Source of the DNA: Diadema setosum
Lineage: Eukaryota; Echinodermata; Echinoidea; Diadematoida; Diadematidae
Direction: 5' to 3'
NCBI RefSeq assembly: GCF_964275005.1
Contig: NC_092699.1
Location: 17,660,901-17,724,900 of the forward strand
Length of the DNA stretch: 64,000 nucleotides
Shown in pieces: positions 44,123-58,000 of this stretch (positions are counted from its first letter, which is position 1; each line of letters begins with the position of its first letter). The position numbers and the translations under genes were made by a program. Below the pieces are notes generated by a model, which had not been told where the DNA came from, ran no database searches, and saw only the letters and a list, made by a program, of their open reading frames with translations.

Positions 44123-44724
44123 TTCTTCCCCTCTGCAAATATCAGACAAAGATGATGATTGCTGATATTGGGGCCATAGTCTATTGGCGTTTGCAAATTG
44201 CTCGTTGTAAATGTTGCCTGCATTGCTCTTTACACGTCAGCTTAGTGAACGCGTTGTTGTCCCTTGCCTTGTTGGTGCGCGCAATACGCACAGCTGGACC
44301 TCTCTTGCTCAGGGAGCTAGGAACACTTTCATATTGAGTAAAATCACCATCTTTAATTGTCCACGCAATTTGTCATCTAATGTCGCTTTAATTTGCTGGA
44401 TTTCCGATAAAATTAACGTATCAACTGCATGAATTATTATTCCCTTTATTAAGCATTACAGATTGAAATTGCATAATTAGTAGGGTGACTATTAAAACCA
44501 CTGAACTAAAGCAGAGCTAACTAGAGCCCCTACTTCGGTGGTTGTAGGGATGCGCGCTGATATGACTGCGTGTGCAATGTGCGCGCGCCTTCGCGCAATG
44601 TTCTGGCCACGAGACTCGTTGCTATGATGACACACATAGCATACGTGGTGTTTGTTGACAAAGTCAGGGATGCCTCAGCCTAGAACCTGATTGTGTGGGC
44701 TCAAAATGTCTTATTTTGCTAATC
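44123..44724. promoter_or_regulatory. Divergent intergenic region, likely bidirectional promoter
   Basis: 602 bp separate the two start codons of oppositely oriented genes. The right half is CpG-containing (about 44548-44600, with GTGCGCGCGCCTTCGCGC). No convincing TATA box or initiator could be assigned. A GTTGCTATGATGAC sequence near 44620 partly resembles an RFX X-box. Confidence 0.5.
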
Positions 44725-44803
44725 ATGAGGTCAATTTCCTACCTGCTTCTTGTAACAATCATCCACTTTAACGGCAGCCAGGATTCACGCGTGGAAATAA
44801 ATG
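44725..44803 (+). CDS. EGF-protein exon 1: signal peptide
   Basis: ATG at 44725, then [18 protein letters not shown], a clear signal peptide. The donor is AATG|GTAAGT in phase 1. The next acceptor in phase 1 is at 46081. The start is the only ATG that opens a signal sequence before a consensus donor here. Confidence 0.8.
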
Positions 44804-46247
44804 GTAAGTTTATGATATTTCACTTCCTTATGAACGATATTTTAAGTCCCGAGATGGCTACATTCTGATTTTGCATCTTATAATCATAGTAAGGCGGCCA
44901 TGAACAGAACAGAGTGGAGGTCCATAGTCGCCAACCTTCGGACTGAAGACGGCACTTAAGAAGAAGAAACTTGCCTGTAGAGTCTATTGGCATTGTCGGC
45001 CCGCATTGAAAGAAATGCAGGACGGTATGGTACATTTTTTTCTAAAGTTAGGATTTGCTGCGCAGTCACGACGCCTCGTCTTTTGTTTATATAGCTCAAC
45101 TCCTTTATTTCTTAATCTGCCACGGCTTTAAAGGGTGGTCTAAATTGATTTAATTTCTGAAAGTCATTTTGTTTACACATGACTATAAATGAAATAAAAT
45201 ATAGCCAAGACAAAGTGTTCAAAATCTTGCATAATAAATAGTCTATACTAAAGCTTTATTTGAAAGACATTTCATGCATAGACTCTAGTCTGTCTATGAC
45301 TCTGTATGGTAGCCCTACTACATATCGACCACCCTTATTGAAACCGACCGCGTATAATTCGCGCACTGAACACTTAATACGCACTTCTCTGCGCGCAAAG
45401 CACATAAAAATGGATTGGCTTTGAATGTAGATGAGGATGGTGTGGGAAAACGCGATAATTCACTCTTCATTAATGGTTTTAATCAAGGACAAAATTTCGA
45501 ATGAATATTTTCACCGAATCGTAATGTCAGCACAATGTAATGTCTATGGAAGTTTCTAAAAGGCTTCTAAAAAGCTTCGTACAACACGGTGTTCAATACA
45601 ACTCGGTTTACGTGCATTGTCAATGCAAAATCAGCGGTCGATCCTAAAAACGCGATTTACCGCGGGGAGCTGAAACGAGGCCACGCAAGTTCGTCGGCGA
45701 TATTTTTGCACTGAAACTTCGAATCGAAAAGGGAACAACGGCATTTGATAGAGCTGGATTTTCTCAATCACGTAGGTCAAGTTTTTTTACGTGAATTTCA
45801 GTGTTAAATATTCTTATCAAGCAAATAAACATTAGGCGGTCGATTAGTAGTAGGTCCAACCCTACTTACCTCTCCATCGTTTCGTTGAGTGTAGTAATTA
45901 TTAAACAATGATTTTGTAGGTCACTGAATGACTTTTCACCCTCGAAATGAAGCATTGTTTATTTCATGAATATAAACTAAAAATTTCAATGCATTATGAA
46001 AATTCAAAACAACATTATCTGATGTATGCATTTTGAAGAAAGAACAAATGTCGCACAGTCATACAATTTACTTCTTCTAGATCCATACCTTGGCCAGTGC
46101 CGGGACAAGTCTTGCTGCGAGGGGGCAGCATGCGTTCCCGATGATTTCAGTCCCCGGGAATTCCACTGCCAGTGTATCGGAGGATGGGTCGGAGACGGAA
46201 TTACGAGTTGTGAACGTGAGCCCTCTCTGCTGATGTTTTATTTTCCC

Positions 46248-46279
<32 letters not shown>

Positions 46280-46404
46280 GTTTGCACCGAGGGTACAATA
46301 TCGTCTGTTGAGAATGAGAAGGGCGTTAAGTCATCTTGAACACTATGGGTTTTGTGACAACTTAACGCCCTTATCATTCTCAACCGACGATATGGGGACC
46401 GGTG

Positions 46405-46452
<48 letters not shown>

Positions 46453-49400
46453 TTGTTTTGTCCGTTTAGATCTTTGAAGCTGTTTGCTTCGTTTGTTTGT
46501 TTTTTGCTTTGTTTTTTGTTTTTGCTTTTCCTGCATTTATTTTGTTTTTACATCTTTGAAGAAATATATGTTTCTCATGGATCATAATGTGGATACTGTA
46601 TCAGAAGGGTGATACCTGAGGCAAGAATCCGCACTGTCATGACCGTCATGCAGATCAGAGACCTTTGGAAACGGAGAATTCGAAAACAACTGGTTTAAAC
46701 ATAATTATTTTAACAAATACTATGGAAACACGTACAAGTCCTGAAACAGGCTAGATTGTATTGCCGTAATAATCACCATAACTTGTCACTGATGAATGTT
46801 GTAGAGAACATAATCTCTCCAGGGCTCTGTTGCATAAAAAGATGCAATCCAATATGTGTCCAACATAAATCAGAAAATCAAACATTAGTCAGGAATTAGC
46901 AAATCAATTCAGAAACAGAAACTTATATTTGACTTTTTGCCTTTGTTTGATCTCGACTCTTTCATGCCACAGGACCCTGTTTGAGAAACCCTAGGCGTTA
47001 TCAAAAGCCGAGTCCGAATACCACTACCAGTGGTTAAAGGGGCATTCCAAACAATTTTCATATAATTTCACATCTCATGTAGTACATAAATCGACAGCTC
47101 CATGTATAGATTTGTGGAATTTATTGTGGTCCTTGAGCAGAGAAACCAATACTTTGAAAAACCTTACAAATTACACTGAGCAATGATGATGACATCGGAG
47201 GCTCACATATTTCTGAAATGTTTCTAGCAGTGTAATTCCATTACAACACCGCTTGCATGCAAGGAAGTTCACCTGAGTGTAATCTATGCATGACTTCTTT
47301 TGTTCTGCTTCCTTGAGCCCCAACTCATGTATCCTACGGTGAGGCTGCCATGCCATCATCCTTGTTCATTGCAATTTATTATGAAATTTGAAAACATTCT
47401 TATTCTTCATCCAGAGCACTATAAATTCTGAAACTCTGTACTCAATATAGTGGCTACTTGTATAGCGCACAGGTCCACTTTTCAGTGCTCATGGCGCTTC
47501 AAAAATGAAAAAATATCATATATTTACATGCATATACATATTCAAACATTTCAACAAAGAAAAAAAAATGGTAAACAAAAGCAAATATATACCAAATAAA
47601 GAATACAACATATATCAATTAAAAATACAATATTAATCCAATATTAATGACATACAGCAATTACAGTCCTCAGTATGAAAGGAACAGATAAGTTTTAAGT
47701 TTGGATTTGAATGACTCTGTAGATGACAGTTCCCTTAACTGAAGAGGTAACTGATTCCACAATTTTGGTCCCATAACGGAAAAAGCACGATCACCATACC
47801 CATGTTTTACTCTGGGTGTTTGGAGTAAGAATGCTTCTGATGATGAACGTAGCCTTCGTGTCGGATTGTATTTTTGAACAGAATTACTTATGTATATTGG
47901 GGAAAAAGAATGAACTGAATGATGTACTAATAACAGAATCTTGAAAATAATCCTTTTTTCTACAGGTAACCAATGTAAGGAACGGAGAACTGGTGACATG
48001 GAATCAAACTTATTAGTAAAAGTTAACAATCGGGCAGCAGAATTTTGCAACCGTTGAAGTTTTGTGACATCTTTTTTTGAAAGATTACACAACAATGAAT
48101 TCGAAAAATCCAACCGAGAAGAAATCAAAGCATGAATAAGTATCTCAGCTGCAGATTTAGACAAATATTTCCTTATGAAACTTAAATTACGCAACTGATA
48201 TCGAACATTCCGTTGAATATGAGTTACATGACTTCGAAATGACATTTCCTGATCAAATATGACACCTAAATTACGGGCTGTTTTCGACGGAGTAATGCAA
48301 GTGCTACCGATGTTGACATGACATGACTGATAATCAACTTTGCTTAACATATGCTTTGATCCCAATAACAGAAACTCAGATTTATCATCATTTAGTTTAA
48401 GGCCATTGGATGTAAGCCAAATTTTCAGGTCTTGCAAACATGCTTCGAGTTTTACAATGGCGGATGACAATGAAGACACAGTGGGTTTAAAAGACAAATA
48501 AAGTTGTATATCATCCGCATAACAATGATAACTAATACAATGCTTGCGAAATACTTCATTAATTGGTTGCATATACAGAGAAAAAAGCAGCGGGCCTCCA
48601 ACAGAACCTTGAGGTACACCAAACTTTGTCATAGTTTTACAAGAGGTAGAATCACCAATTCTGACATAATGAGATCGATCACATAAGTAGAATATAAACC
48701 AATCAAGAACAGTTCCTTTGATGCCCAAATATCTCAATCGTTGAATCAGAATAGCATGGTCGACTGTGTCAAAAGCTGAGCTCATATCAAGCATGATAAG
48801 AGCAGTGATGTTACCACTATCTAATTCTCTGAACACAATATCTGATAAGTTGACTAACAGTGTTTCTACACTATGACCAGGCTTGTACGCAGATTGAAAT
48901 GAATCAACCAATTCATTATCTTGCAGATACATTGTCAGTTGTGAGAAAACAACCTTTTCGAGCAATTTACTTAAATAAGGTAAATTTGAAATTGGACGGT
49001 AATTTTTCAAACACTCCTGATCTAAGCCTGCTTTTTTCAAAGTTGGATGAATAACTGCTTTTTTACACACCTGTGGAACTACACCTAATCTCAGGCTAGC
49101 ATTTATGATTCTTGTGATAACGGGTGCTAAAACTCTGCCACACTTCTTAACCAAATCTGTTGGGATTGGATCAAGTTCACATGATTTGTTAGGTGAGTTC
49201 TTAATAAGCTTTTCTATCTCATTAACAGTGACAGACTGAAACTCACTCAATTCTGACTTGACTTCACATACAATGTCATTTGGCTGTTCACAACGAGTTG
49301 GGAAACTCCGTTGGATTGCCACAATTTTATCAATGAAATATTGATTAAAACAATTGGCTAACTCAACCTGATCACCATGAGTGAGGTGTTCTGGTAAAGG

Positions 49401-52400
49401 AGATCGCTGTTTTCGGTAAAGTAAAGCATTAGCAACTTTGTACAACTTCTTTGTATCTTTCCCACAACCCGTATCCTTTTTTGAATGATATTGTAACTTA
49501 GCATCTTTAATCAAGGCATTTACACATCGCCTTTGTGCATGATACATCTGCTTGTGAATCTCCAGTTTTGTGGACCTTGACTTCCTTTCTAACTGTCTAC
49601 GAAGCAGTTTTGCTTGAGCTATTTCTGGGGTATACCATTCCGTATTGGGGTGTATTGTGACCTTGATTCGTTTCTCAGGTGCCAACTTATCAAGGGTGGC
49701 AGCGAGTAAGGTGTTATACAAATTCACTTCATCATCAACATTATTAACTTGAGGTTCAGCTGATAAAAGAGACTTAACATGAGTATCAGCAACAAACTCT
49801 TGTGGGTTTACAGATTTCAAATTCCGTGTCACAACAAATGTTTTTTTGATACAACGTTTAGGAAGGTTCAATTCACACATTATTGCTAAATGATCTGATA
49901 TACCTTCCACAACACCGGTATTACAAAGTTGTACAGTGTTACCTTTATGAGTTATAAGCAGATCTAATACATGGCCTCGATTATGAGTTGGCTCATTAAT
50001 ATGTTGAATCATATTAAAGGCTGACAATAATTCAGAGAACAACTTCGAATTCGAAGTTGATGAGTCCACAGGTATATTGAAATCACCTGCAATCAACAAG
50101 TCAGACGAGCAGAGAAGCTGTCTATCGAGAACATTAGAAAACTCATCCAAGAAAATCTGAAACTGTACTGAACTGGGTGGACGATATACATTGATGAAAT
50201 GCAACGTTTTCTGCATATAATTCAGAGTCATCTGAATCATTTCAAATGTTGTAACATTTTTGGGGAATCTACAATTCTGATATCTAAATGACTTTTAAAC
50301 AACACAGCTATTCCTCCTCCTCGTTTGCCAACTAATATAGTTGTTCAAATGTAAGTCTGAAAATCACCCGGAGGTCTCCTTTAGTGAAAACATGATAAAT
50401 CAAAGGATTTCATCTGAAATTCGCTATGACCTAAATATAAGATTCACCGTGACTGATCTTCTCCTATTGAATTGAAGGGGTCGGTGCAATATAGTGCTAA
50501 CCCACACAATAGTCATTTTGAGATTATCGCTGTTGAATCTTTGGAAAGTCCATACATTGTACATTAATAAAACATGAATGGATGCATTTTTTACCATCTT
50601 ATTGGTTGAATTCAAATATGATATTTTCACGGAGGTTAGAGTGAAGGATAAGGATTATGAAAATGCATGTAACTCAATTTTGACAAAAGTGTGGGTTAGC
50701 ACTATATTGCACCGACCCCTTCAATTGTTTTTACAATCTTTCAGCCCCGCCTGTGTATCTTGTCGTTTCACCGGACATGCCTTGCAACCAAACGCATCCC
50801 AACACGTGTTTCTTGGAGTCAGAGATTGGACAATCGGTCCGTCTGCATGTTCAGGCTCACGGCGCCCTCACCGATGTCCGTTGGAGGATTGAGTGGTATC
50901 GCTTTTACAGCGGGCTGTTGCCAGTATTTCACAGGTGAGCAGGTGTATTTTCTTATCACTGTAAATACTAGTATGTTATACACAGACAGAGACAGACAAA
51001 CACACGCACACACACACCTAAGTCTTAACAAAATGTGTTCCGTGTCTGTGTGTGTGTCCCAAAGAGATTTTGTAGAAATCTCTTTGTTATATCCATCATT
51101 GATTGGCAATTCTAAGTGAGTTTTTTTTTTTTATCTTCTTCCCGTTTAGATGGTTGTAGAAAAAAGGGCAACAGACTGTCTACGTATACCGACAGTAAAA
51201 TTTATAGCCTGTGAAGTCTATACTTCATGCATTACCAACAAGCATACATGTAAACAAAGAAACAGAAAAGCCTCTAAAAATCTTGTAGTGAAATGGAGAC
51301 TCTCCAGTTGCTTGGTTGAAAAGATTGCGTTGGGATATCGTAATTCATCCAAAATCCTGCAAGACAAGGAGCACCAAGTTTCTGGACTTAAGCTTCACAG
51401 GCCAATAGACCAGTTCTGTGATGTATTCAGATTTTATGCATTCTTTGTTCACAAAAGTTGCCCTTAACGACCACAAAGCTTGCCGGGGGCTTGCTCTATA
51501 TACCTAACAACAACTAAGTGAATTCCTGCCTATGAAACTTAATGGGAGGGAACGGGTGAATGGTATACTTCGTTACTATAGGTTGTAGGAAAAGAAACAT
51601 CCATAAATTGTAAATATTTCATTGTCTTGGTTTGTAGGCATAAGAGAGAACACAATTCTTCAGTAGAGTCGGGCCATAAAGGCTATCGTCTTACATTCAC
51701 TGTTGTTGTTTTCCCATAATGCAACCAAAATGATCTTTGCACTCTTTGCTCCAGAGTGATGTAGTTATGTTTAACTTTCTTGTTTTGGTGCAATCAGCTT
51801 TCGAGAAATCCTCGACAGCCCCGCATTTAACTATTCAGACGAACAGTCCAACAGGGAAGTCAATACCATAACAAGCCTCGGCGAAGACAGTTTCTACCCA
51901 AACCGATACATAGCCGAAATCCACGTCGTCGATGATTACGGCAATGGTTATTCTCAACAAGCTTCCGCCCGTGACGGAGATCCAATCGCAGTGTTTGATC
52001 TCACCCAGACCGAATGGCGGAGTCCATCTATAACCAGAGTTTACTTCGTTATCGAATCCATACCAGTTGGTAAGTGCATCTTGATAGCACGTTTTCTTAA
52101 ATTATGCATATGTCATTAAAATGATGAAATTGAAAAAGAATCACCCATCGCATTATCATTATTATCGTCATTTTGATGGTACTATAACTCAAATCATATC
52201 GATTGCCACCCTCTAATGTGCAAATGTATTTGTGAGATTGCAACTGTTGATATGTATGTATGTATGCATGTATGTTCATCTTGGAATTTTCCACGTGTTG
52301 GACTTCGACTGTTGTAATTATTAGAAGAAAGAGTCGCAAGTAAAAATCATATAATATAAACATGTCGGAAGAAAGAGCCAGTGATATATCGTGCCTGTCA

Positions 52401-54741
52401 GTTGTAGCCTGTCATCTACTCCTGTGAGTCAGCAGATGAGATGTTACAATCACATTTGATAAAACTGTGTTAAAGTACATTTTCACCCTTCTGCATTATT
52501 ATTATTATTTTTTTTACAATATTCAATGTCGCAAGTTCGGAGCCTGCATGGGTAATGTTCTAAGTTCATCGTGTCACCTCCGGCAACCGGGGAGAGCCTG
52601 CTGGTTGTGGTGTCGCTGTCGGGGTTGCTATACCCAGAGAGCGAGATAGATGGCAGGTTCGATTCCCAAGGGTTCCTTTCTCCGACGTGTTTGCTAAAAT
52701 GTAAATCACCATTTGCCATCTTACAAATACATTTGTACGGAGGGGTACATTTTCAATGAAGATTCTATCATAGCACTTCACTCTGCATCAATAATTTTAT
52801 GCTCTTACTTTCATTTACGTTGTAGTTGTGATTATCATTTATGATAATAATTATAATAATATAGACATCAGTAGAACATTTTCCTCTTTTTTTTTACGAT
52901 TCAACAGAAATTGCACCTCATTTTACTGGTAATGTGGCGATGCTGGATTTAAATCGATACATCAGTTCAGACCAATCCGGACCACTTCACTTCAGATGGG
53001 CAAGTGAGGGCGCTATCGATATTCTTGGTCGACAAGATCACACTCTGTTGGAGGAGCATGACTCCAAGTTGAACCTGAATCGTCTGCGGGAGGAGCAGCT
53101 AGATGGTGCGATTAGGGGGATGGCTTACGGGAGGAACGGGCGAGTTCCTGGCAGGGTCCTGGTTGCCTCCTGCCGATTTAAAATTCAAGAAGGTTAGAAA
53201 AATGCCGGAAAAATGGGGGGGGGGGGGGGATTGTACCTGTTCGATGTTTGAACTCCGTAATGACGTGAAGGTGTAATGAAGAACTAATGGGAATGTGTGC
53301 CGTAGGTTCGTCGAGTTACATTCCAAAGAGGGCATAGTTTGTAGATAAAGTTGGAAATGCTGTGTTCAAAGCACTGTATTCCGTTTTATTGAACGAGGAG
53401 CTGAAAATTACTCCAAAGAATGTCAAAATTGTCTGAAGTGAATCAGTGAAAGGTCACAAAACATGTAAAGGACATTTCACTTGTTAAAGGGAAAGTCGGG
53501 ACGATTTTCATAATTTTACATAATGTAGTATAAATCGACAGCTCCATGTGTAGATTTGTGGAATTATTTATTGTGGTCCAATAAAGCAGAGAAACCAACA
53601 CTATGAAAACCCCAAAATGGATTACCCTGAACAAGGATGATAACATAAGGCTCATATATTTCAGAAATGTAGCAATGTAATTCCTATCACAATCAATACC
53701 GCTTGCTTAAATATGCTAACAAGTTCAACTGTGTAGAGTTTTTGCAGGCTTTCTTTTCTTTTCTTTTCTTTTGTTCTGCTTCCTTGAGCCCCCACTCATG
53801 CATTCCTATGGTGAAGCTGCCATGAAATCATTTTTGTTCATAGTGATTTGTTATACATTTTGAAAACATACTTATTCCTCATCCTATAATCACTATATAA
53901 TCTGTAACTCTGTACCCAGTATAGCAAATTTACAGTTGTTCAAATGTAAAAGGGAGAAAACCGTCAGGAGCTCTCCTTTAATGTATGTTGCGTGCTGCTT
54001 GAAAGTTTCCATGTAACAATATGGATATTTTTCCAGGCAATTTACTGGGTGATATGCATTATTCCAAAGGTTCGTTAATCCGTAAATGAAATAACATTCG
54101 TCAGTTAGAAGGTTCGTTATTCCGAATGTTCGATATTCCAAAAAACACACAAATTCCCTATACTTAGAGGTTCGTTAATCCGAACATTTGTGGCGTCATT
54201 TCGAAGGTACGTTATTCCGCATCATTGAGTTGCAATTCGTTATTCGGAAGGTTCGTAAATCCGAATACTAGTATGAAAAGAAGGCATGTACAAAAGAACC
54301 TTCGGAATTACGAACCTAATACAATTTCCGGATAAATGAACATTCGAAATAATTAACCCCTTTTCATTTTCGGATTTACGAACCTTCCGAACAACAAACC
54401 TTCGGAATAACGAACTGTAACCCAACCTACAAACCATAAGATGAGACGTTTATGTAAGGGATGCCACTTGGTCGTTTAGTGAAAGTAGTAAAAGAGCTAC
54501 TTTGATTTTGGCAGGATTGACACATCAGCAAACATCATCATGGCCGGCGGAACCGGAGGAGCCCCCCCCCCCCCCCCCCATTTTTGCACCATACAAAGGA
54601 ATGCATAAGGTGTCACTACTTTCAGCCCCCTTTTTTTTACCCGGAAGTGCGTAAGTGGCACTAGCAAGAAATAGATAGAAACCTTGAAGTGTGAGCGCGG
54701 TAAGGTTATGTTTTTTTTTGCGCTGAAGACTTTTTTTTTTT

Positions 54742-54773
<32 letters not shown>

Positions 54774-55017
54774 TAGCTCATGAAACCCGGAAGTAGGCCC
54801 CCACTTTTGAAGACGTTCCAATGGTGGTGATCAGAAGCATGTTTACACGTTATCAAACCACATACGTGTAGTGTTGACCATCTTGGCATGATTGTGAAGC
54901 CTCTGCTTCACTCCTTTGATTTTTATTTGTTGAATATTACTTTATTTATTTATTTTTTTCACTTACTGTTTACCTATTCATTTAAGTGTTTATTCATCTA
55001 TTTATTCATTTATTTAT

Positions 55018-55064
<47 letters not shown>

Positions 55065-58000
55065 CACGTATCTATCTATCTATTTATCTGTTTTTGCAAC
55101 AAAATAACCTTGGTCTTTTTATAGGAAAAAACCAAGTTTGCAGCGGGCCCTTTGCCGCACGAGTATGCAAGTGTCGGTCTGGATACGTGCAGGATGGAAC
55201 AGGCTGCATTGGTAAGCTGAATTGTCACAATATAGACCTACCTATGTCTTTATTATACCCAGCAGATATAGCTGTTTGAAAATCCTGAATTCTCGGTAAT
55301 ACGTCCGAATTGTTAAAAATGTGGTCGGTACCTTTTCTGACGTTCACAGAATTCAAACCATACTTCCACAGGGTCTGAAGAAGAAGTACCCCATCTACGA
55401 CTCGCCATGACATGGACTGTATCTCCCATTGTTTGTGTGATTTTAATAAAGGAAAGTCTGGTCGGTCTGACCAGAAAGAGTACAATTTTGCAAACACAAC
55501 AGTGAAGATTTGATCAAAATGGGTAAAATTTTGCGAAGTTTCGCTTGTTTTCACGAAACAATTATTCTTAAACATAATCTGAAAATAGTGAGTTTATGGA
55601 TATCATTGCCTTACAACTCGCCATGTATTTTGAAAATAAGATCTTGACATTTTCTGCTTTTTCGTTCCAGCGCGATTATGCCACAGTTTCAAACGCTAAT
55701 GTATCTGACTCGCCATTAATTTGAAGTTATTCAGCCAGGAAAAACGTAACGTTTTTACACTCGAAAATTTGATTTTGCCATTGCATTTTTTGACACGATC
55801 AGTGGAAAATTGTGAGGTGATGACATCAGCTCACTCATGTGCATATTCATATCTACTGTTCGAGAACCGTTTTATAAAAATTAGCGAATCTCTAAAATTC
55901 TGTAGCTTCCTTACGTAAAATCCGATTTTGCAGAAAGTGTCACTGTTGTGCTGCATCAATTTACTCTTTCTTCTTAGAATTAGTAGTAACTGGTCTGGAA
56001 TTCCTACAAACTCTTTCATTTCTTTTTTTTTGTTAATACAAGTCAATTGAATAGTGATGCACGAAGAAGGGCATAAGGTCACCAGATTTGCTCTTTACAA
56101 GTGGACAAGTTTTCATCTATTCTGTATTCATTCACGTCTTATAACACACTTGCACATAGACCTCGAATATCCAGCAAGGAAAAAAAAAATCATCGGTGTT
56201 ACCTTGGCCTATTTTGTATATATTTTTTTAAATGATTAGGACATCAAATCATCTCATCCCAAGTTCCACGTTGATTTATACTGGAATACATGAACATATT
56301 ATGCGATTCCGCATTTACCAGCAAATCCTTGCCACTTGGCGGCGACAAAATAATGATAAAACTATTGGTATATATATACAGTACAATGGCAGAGCGTCAA
56401 ATGACCTTGATGGGGGTGGGGCCTTGATGGGGGTGGGTGGGAGGGGCTAAGGAATCTGCAATAGCAGTGGCATTGAGAAGCACTAAAGATGATTGCTATG
56501 AAACACATAAAAGGGAAAATGGGGTAACGGAAACCAGGGGATAACATAGCTTACTGGATGTAACTTACCTGGAAAGTACAATCGAGAAGTCAAAATGATC
56601 AGTATCAGCGTTAATTAAAATCAACCCATGCCCAACCGACTATAATGCAAGACCAGCAGGCGGTTAGATATGCATTGTGATTGCGGTTAATGTGATTGAT
56701 CACAGAGTTCGTTAAATTTCTGCTCTGTAGACCAAGAGTCCCATTAAAGTTGTTGGTAATGTAGCTGTGCGATCAATCAATATGGAAGAGATTTTGACGA
56801 CGCCAATAGACAGCAAAGTTATGAATCTCCGAACAACGTGGGCGCTGTTGTTAATCAATATGAAGACGGCAATGCCATATACCAGTAACTATCAATTTAA
56901 GGTTATAATTCACAACCCTACAGCCAAACAATTTTATTACCTGCTCACACACATGAACAAGAAATCACCATCGCCAGTTAGGCTAATCGCCTTTTGGAAT
57001 ATAGTGCCCTCTAATAGCAAAGTGTTTTAAACTTTCAAATGTGTAAGCAATTTTATTTTATTTTATATCTGTTTCGGCATACTTTTCATCTACTTGTTAA
57101 CATACCTATTGGAAGAAACTGAGAAATCACCCCCCCCCCCCCAGCTCAATGATTTGTATTCATTAAGAGCTGTATACACTTGACGACATGGTATTTAGCT
57201 AATGTGGCATGGCAGATTATTACGTAAGACGCACTTATTGCATTGCAAACTCAATAAAAGCAAATGCTTTGGAGCAAACATCAAGGTATTTCAACGTGAG
57301 CAACATTAAACCATCTTGGCCTATACAGTGTGCCAAAATCATGGACATGGTTACTACTGTATGAAGAAAACTAGGAAACGTGATACGCTTTATTCATTAG
57401 GTATTTCTTGAGCTTTCATTTCAACAGATGTACATAGTACGTGTATAGCGTAGAAATGTAATTTCTGATTTCATCGAGAATGAAATGTATAGTTTGAAGA
57501 TGGGTTTCACATTCTTGGGACTACTACATATAGGATGTACATAGTTTTATATAGTTATAACAGCAGTATAGTATCGATGATATCGTACAATCAATATTGT
57601 CGGTATTAATCAGTAACTGAAGGTATATGACTTATTCAGAAAATAATTTGTTTCACATGTAACAAGTAAATAACTACAGAGGGTATGAGAAGAATGCTTA
57701 TAATTTCACAATGCTGTTTTTGTTTTGTCGCTTGCTTATTGTAGGCCTAAATTTTCTTTAATATTTTTTGGCCGTTGGAAAGCTAACTGTAATACTGCGA
57801 AAACAAATCATTGTGAGCAGCCACGCAACCATGACACCCGATGTATGATCAATGCATTCTTTTGTGTCATCAAACATGTCCGTTTGTATGAACATATTCT
57901 AGACTTTTATCGAAACATCAACATTAGCTGAATATGGAAATTATTCTTAATAACACTGGATGAAGTGAAAAAAGGCACCCGAAAAGCAACAACACCGTCT

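Larger units (their letters stand above)
47032..50384. repeat. Dispersed TTAAAGG-ended repeat, copy A, split by LINE copy 2
   Basis: Left part 47032-47443 and right part 50341-50384 together match 53484-53982 (shared words ATAAATCGACAGCTCCATGT, GCAGAGAAACCAA, TTGTTCAAATGTAA, CTCCTTTA). Ends GTTAAAGG and CTCCTTTA are inverted. The LINE lies within it. Confidence 0.8.
46216..50744. other. EGF-protein intron 2
   Basis: 4.5-kb intron holding the (GT)n-flanked hairpin, a dispersed repeat split by LINE copy 2, and a MITE directly next to the acceptor. Confidence 0.75.
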
